Of a DNA stretch of 10,502 nt, positions 7,717 to 10,502 are shown piece by piece. Under the pieces are notes generated by a model. The model had not been told where the DNA came from. It did no database searches and worked only from the letters and a program-made list of their open reading frames with translations. The first letter of the stretch is position 1; every line of letters starts with the position of its first letter. Source of the stretch: Beroe ovata. Taxonomy: Eukaryota; Ctenophora; Nuda; Beroida; Beroidae. The position numbers and the translations under genes were made by a program. Location of the stretch: contig CAMPET010000011.1 in NCBI GenBank assembly GCA_946803715.1, positions 300,609 to 311,110 of the forward strand. Direction: 5' to 3'.

Positions 7717-7754
7717 GTCATAGGGTTTACAATGTACATTGCACACCCTATGAC
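7717..7754. repeat. 38-bp near-perfect palindrome
   Basis: Two 18-base arms are separated by TA. The left arm GTCATAGGGTTTACAATG pairs with the right arm at all but two positions. It could form a cruciform or hairpin. It lies about 210 bases upstream of the ATG of the 5973-7508 gene. Confidence 0.85.
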
Positions 7755-7777
7755 TGTACAAAATCTAAAATAAACCG

Positions 7778-7800
7778 GTCATGTTATATAGCGACATGAC
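7778..7800. repeat. short inverted repeat
   Basis: GTCATGT and ACATGAC are perfect 7-base arms around a 9-base AT-rich centre. It starts only 23 bases after the larger palindrome and shares its GTCAT start, so the two may be parts of one decayed element. Confidence 0.55.
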
Positions 7801-7851
7801 TGACGCAATTTCTTATTTTTGGTAAGATCTGAGGGCGAGACACAAATTAGT

Positions 7852-8090
7852 GTATTTCTGTTGTCTGTCTGTAGTTTCTCAAGGAAACATCCCTCCAATT
7901 CATAAGTTGGTGAAACATAGGTGATTGACAAGCTGGTATCTGAGTGACTGCCTAAAAGAGAGCAGGTGCCAGCAGAAGATGAAATCGTTCTGTTCTAAAC
8001 TGGGACCCCGATCTTTTCAAGAGAGCTGAGTATACATGGGCATATCCCAGGTGTTCACGAAGCTTCGGAAGACAAGGTGCAACATTTCCC
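7852..8090 (-). pseudogene. broken third acyltransferase-3 copy (internal fragment)
   Basis: About 240 bases align with codons near 105-192 of both intact genes. One part (a 44-base stretch near 7993-8036) is nearly identical to the 2398-3936 gene. Other parts, such as the TAGTTTCTCAA near 7872 and the missing isoleucine codon, follow the 5973-7508 gene. Damage is clear: a TTG codon (L157 of paralogue 1) is TAG on the minus strand at 7952-7954. About 25 bases are missing after GAGTAT near 8034, which removes most of the FFxLSGQNA motif and shifts the frame. A further single-base insertion lies near 8065-8080. No sequence matching the N-terminal tail or the C-terminal half is present next to it. 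It is a dead relic of an older, larger cluster. Confidence 0.88.
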
Positions 8091-8657
8091 TTTTTCCTCT
8101 GGATTTTAAAATATTGAAACTTTAGGTAACTGAAGCACCTGCCCTTGAGATATCGGTAATCGACACTTCCTCGTGTACAGTATGGAGTATAACAGCTCCT
8201 CAGAACTATATCTAGCTGATTTTGGGCTCTGTTGTAAAGACCTGATAGTCTTTAGGACTCCGACCAATCAATACCAACAATGCCCTTTTCGTTAAGAAGC
8301 GAATCTTTAAATAACTCAATAACAGTACCTACTTCAAATGTATAAGCATAAGGAAAAGATAAGTGATAAGGAAATGATGGTTTCTAAAAATAGCCACATC
8401 ACAAGCATCCAGTGTGTATATATATAAGCTTCAAAATGTGTTTGAGCTGTAGAGAGAAAATCACGTCTTGAATTAATTTTGTCTTCTTTCTTTCTACTGA
8501 TGAACATTTGTGCAAAATGTTATATTCCTCACAACTCCAGGATCATGGAGTCCATCAATGATTCTCCTATAACCTTATAACACAACACCATAAAATCGAA
8601 TTGCGGTCATTTTGAAATTGACTAATTTTTTATTGATAGATAAATCAACTCTTACAG
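8091..8657. other. non-coding stretch before the transmembrane exon
   Basis: No supported gene. It contains a TATA-like run at 8417-8428 and several short open frames with early stops. It forms the right end of the inferred 6.84-kb intron, or alternatively the promoter and 5' leader of a separate plus-strand gene. Confidence 0.45.
8417..8428 (+). promoter_or_regulatory. TATA-like element (candidate)
   Basis: TATATATATAAG lies about 240 bases upstream of the transmembrane exon. If transcription began about 30 bases downstream, exons 5-8 could belong to a separate gene or a shorter isoform. At least one ATG with a short frame (8501 onward, stopping by about 8578) lies in between. In AT-rich DNA such a run may be chance. 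Confidence 0.25.
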
Positions 8658-8924
8658 CCATGATCTACGAGGCCATTGGTATCTTCATCCCCTTCTCCAT
8701 ATTTATCTTCTTCCTCTATCACATCCGCAAGATTACGACCAGAATAACTAGCAGATCTTTAAAATCGTCAAACTCGAGTAATTACTCATCAAATCCGGTT
8801 TATAATGCGGCCGGAAGAACAACAGAAGTCAGTTGTGACCTTATTGGAGACATCAACTCAGATAAAGAATCTTGTGTTGAAAATCCACAAAATGACATTT
8901 CAGAAGTTGATACACTCGTGGATG
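8658..8924 (+). CDS. exon 5: transmembrane segment plus NPVY tail
   Basis: A 267-base block (phase 1 at both ends) runs from CTCTTACAG to GATG|GTAAGA. A strongly hydrophobic helix (residues about 3-23 of the exon: IYEAIGIFIPFSIFIFFLYH) comes first, then a basic stretch (HIRKITTRITSRS). By the positive-inside rule the C-terminal side is cytoplasmic. The tail is serine/asparagine-rich, carries NPVY at 8792-8803, and ends with an acidic part. The exon resembles a type I receptor membrane/tail exon. The open frame extends upstream of the acceptor without an ATG, so 8660 (ATG) is the first in-frame methionine. The family is not recognised. Confidence 0.62.
8792..8803 (+). other. NPxY motif (NPVY) in the predicted cytoplasmic tail
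   Basis: Asn-Pro-Val-Tyr lies about 23 residues after the predicted membrane helix. In known receptors NPxY is bound by PTB domains or acts in clathrin-mediated uptake. A four-residue match is weak evidence, but its position, in a serine-rich tail after a single helix, is typical. Confidence 0.4.
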
Positions 8925-9148
8925 GTAAGACATGGTAAATTGTTATACCTACTAATTTCCCCTCAACGAAATGACCAGCAATCGTAAAATAAACCCGAGT
9001 TGGAAAAGTAGATCTTGTCATTATTGCTTTCATGACATTGCTCCATCCAACGAAGTTGAGCAGTGTTTTGCAAAATTCTCTCAAAACTTATTGATAATGA
9101 TAAAATCTCACACAAAGTTCACACTTCGTGATTCTCTCTCACTTGCAG

Positions 9149-9285
9149 GACTGAGTGAGGTGAGACCCACAGAGGACGTATCACTGATAGAAGTAAAGAG
9201 AAGACACAGTCATGTGGAGAGTGTCCACAGGGAAATGTCCGATATCTCATGCACTAAGGACAAGAAGAAGAATGTTCTCAAAGAG
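9149..9285 (+). CDS. exon 6 of unidentified plus-strand gene
   Basis: A 137-base block (phase 1 to phase 0) runs from the good acceptor TCTCTCACTTGCAG to GAG|GTACTT. The peptide begins GLSEVRPTEDVSLIEVKRRH and ends in a lysine-rich run (TKDKKKNVLKE). It is hydrophilic and charged, consistent with a cytoplasmic tail continuing from the membrane exon. The split codon G|GA (Gly) keeps the frame. No domain is recognised. Confidence 0.62.
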
Positions 9286-9558
9286 GTACTTTGAATTCGA
9301 GGATGAAGTTCACAGTACCATCATTTTGTCTATTCTTCCTATCAAAAGTAAGAATAGGTACAGGTGGAAAGAGATACCTATTTTGGCGATAGTTTTGCGT
9401 ATCGTAGTGCATGATTTTTTTAGTGCATAATTTTTGCGGCCCGACCAGTATGATGACAGATGTAAAATACATTTTCGTTGCCGACAAGATGACGTATAGT
9501 ATGGTGCCAGTAGCTGATCGCCATTGCCCAAATAACAATTGATGAATTTTATTTCCAG

Positions 9559-9643
9559 GTTGAAGGGCGTGGCGAGTCTAAGGAGAAGAAATTACACGTG
9601 ATGGCTGAGCTTGAGAAGCTCTCTGACATCGCTTCCGTCACTG
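9559..9643 (+). CDS. exon 7 of unidentified plus-strand gene
   Basis: An 85-base block (phase 0 to phase 1) runs from TTTATTTCCAG to ACTG|GTATGT. It encodes VEGRGESKEKKLHVMAELEK followed by LSDIASVT. It is charged and probably helical. It joins exon 6 in phase 0 and exon 8 in phase 1. Good splice sites and a GC rise support it. No family is assigned. Confidence 0.6.
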
Positions 9644-9753
9644 GTATGTCATGAAGTGAATTCTTTGATAACTGCTGTAAAGTCTTCTGAAGTGAAATTC
9701 TAATGATCCAGAATAATTCTCATGGGACTTGAACAGATATAGTTGCATGCGGG

Positions 9754-9809
9754 TGTCAATTGTATGTGATTCTCTAAGGAGATAAACTAGAGAATCACAT
9801 ACATTGACA
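9754..9809. repeat. 22-bp inverted repeat with an 11-base loop
   Basis: The left arm (9754-9776) and right arm (9788-9809) are fully complementary except for one extra T in the left arm. The core TGTATGTGATTCTCTA is perfect over 16 bases. The loop is 11 bases. It would form a stable stem in RNA of either strand and lies within an intron. Confidence 0.9.
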
Positions 9810-10179
9810 TAAAATAAAGTATGGCTAGAGTGCAATAATCTGATCTATCGCCACATCAAAGCTCCCAATTCATTCCATGGTGTGAAATATGTTCAGCAAA
9901 TCGAAATTATGATAGAAATCTAAAATATCATTTATATTCAGCGCTGGGTTGAAATGACACTGTTAGATCTGAAATTACATTTTACAATTTTAAAAGCCGC
10001 CTCACCATTTCACATGTTGCGTTCATCGGATCTTAAGTCACGTAATTTCACTACAAATTATAGTATTGGTGATATGTTATGAAGTGACCACTGCACAACT
10101 TTGAATTCTGTCGAGACACGATAAATCAAGAGCGTGGATTTTTCCTTCTACTATAATTATCAGTTTCCATGTGGAAGCT

Positions 10180-10197
10180 ATGGAATTTTAATTCCAT
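10180..10197. repeat. 18-bp palindrome
   Basis: ATGGAATT-TT-AATTCCAT is a perfect inverted repeat with a two-base centre. It lies about 140 bases before the acceptor of exon 8. It is short enough to occur by chance. Confidence 0.6.
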
Positions 10198-10339
10198 GAT
10201 CCTTTAAAGCTACGGAAAAACTTCGTATGGGCAGATATCCTTAGCGTGGCCATGTGGGCAAGTATCTTGGCATCTCTGATCAGAGGCCGCACTAATGCAC
10301 GACAAATCCATCAATTAAAGTCTATACTATTTTCTACAG

Positions 10340-10420
10340 GGAACTCTGATGTGAACCTGATCAATGTCAATGAGGAAAGGAGGAAGAAAGAGGCAGCCAT
10401 GGGGGAAATATCCAGGATCG
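10340..10420 (+). CDS. exon 8 of unidentified plus-strand gene (internal exon)
   Basis: An 81-base block (phase 1/1) runs from acceptor TTTTCTACAG to the strong donor ATCG|GTGAGT. It encodes a charged peptide (NSDVNLINVNEERRKKEAAM then GEISRI) with an E/R/K-rich helical look, like exon 7. The split codons at both ends are G|GG and G|. The gene continues beyond the right edge. The family is unknown. Confidence 0.6.
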
Positions 10421-10438
10421 GTGAGTCTTTATTAGCAC

Positions 10439-10502
10439 AGTGACGTGTATAGTGACGTGTATGGTGACGTGTTTACTGTATAGTGATGTGTACAGTGACG
10501 TG
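10439..10502. repeat. 12-bp minisatellite just after the exon 8 donor
   Basis: At least five copies of a 12-base unit (AGTGACGTGTAT), one of them interrupted by a partial 7-base unit (ACTGTAT), begin 18 bases after the exon. The array continues off the right edge. The unit contains TGACGTG, similar to a cAMP-response-element core, but in a minisatellite this may be incidental. Confidence 0.9.

Larger units (their letters stand above)
7509..7851. other. 5' flank of paralogue 2, no gene seen
   Basis: AT-rich spacer between the start of the 5973-7508 gene and the broken third copy. It must contain the promoter or 5'-UTR of that gene, but I see no confident TATA or initiator on the minus strand. 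Two inverted repeats lie here, at 7717-7754 and 7778-7800. Confidence 0.45.
9644..10339 (+). other. inferred intron 7 with a hairpin
   Basis: A 696-base AT-rich intron with donor GTATGT and acceptor TTTTCTACAG. It contains a strong hairpin at 9754-9809 and a small palindrome at 10180-10197. No other gene or element is seen. Confidence 0.5.

Noticed and set aside
8501-8578. Short plus-strand ATG frame upstream of exon 5
   Set aside because: It stops after about 25 codons and has no independent support. It is mentioned only as a possible upstream frame if transcription starts near 8450.
1-10502. CRISPR array or bacterial operon
   Set aside because: No regularly spaced palindromic repeats with unique spacers, no ribosome binding sites before the frames, and clear spliced-gene architecture. 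The tandem repeats are contiguous minisatellites.

Overview
The window looks like nuclear DNA from an animal, most likely an invertebrate. It is AT-rich, with long non-coding stretches and short open blocks bounded by AG acceptors and GT donors. Minisatellite-like tandem repeats lie in the inferred introns. Two long uninterrupted genes encode animal-type paralogues of the acyltransferase-3 (OafA/NRF-6/MdoC-like) membrane family. I cannot name the species. Intronic minisatellites and tandem acyltransferase-3 genes would fit a marine invertebrate such as a cephalochordate, echinoderm or cnidarian, but that is inference.

Plus strand: eight short exons (104-196, 927-1049, 1484-1588, 1748-1817, 8658-8924, 9149-9285, 9559-9643, 10340-10420) can be chained with every junction in phase. 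They encode a Ser/Lys/Glu-rich, mostly hydrophilic protein with one transmembrane segment, an NPVY motif and a charged C-terminal part. Both ends of the gene lie outside the window, and I do not recognise the family. Exons 1-4 and 5-8 are separated by about 6.8 kb. They may belong to one gene, or to two genes in the same direction.

Minus strand, inside that 6.8-kb gap: two tandem intronless genes of 512 and 511 codons (2398-3936 and 5973-7508) encode multi-pass acyltransferase-3 proteins. Upstream of them, at about 7852-8090, is a broken third copy with an in-frame stop, a 25-base deletion that removes the FFxLSG motif, and a further one-base shift. In transcription order the array is broken copy, then the 5973-7508 gene, then the 2398-3936 gene. 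Blocks of near identity alternate with diverged blocks, which suggests gene conversion. A short stretch of 3' flank is also shared by the two intact genes.

The rest is intronic or intergenic sequence. It holds an 18-bp tandem repeat at the left edge, an 11-bp repeat at 1286-1362, a 12-bp repeat at the right edge, several short direct duplications, and three inverted repeats, including a near-perfect 22-bp hairpin at 9754-9809. I found no rRNA, tRNA, CRISPR array or autonomous transposon.
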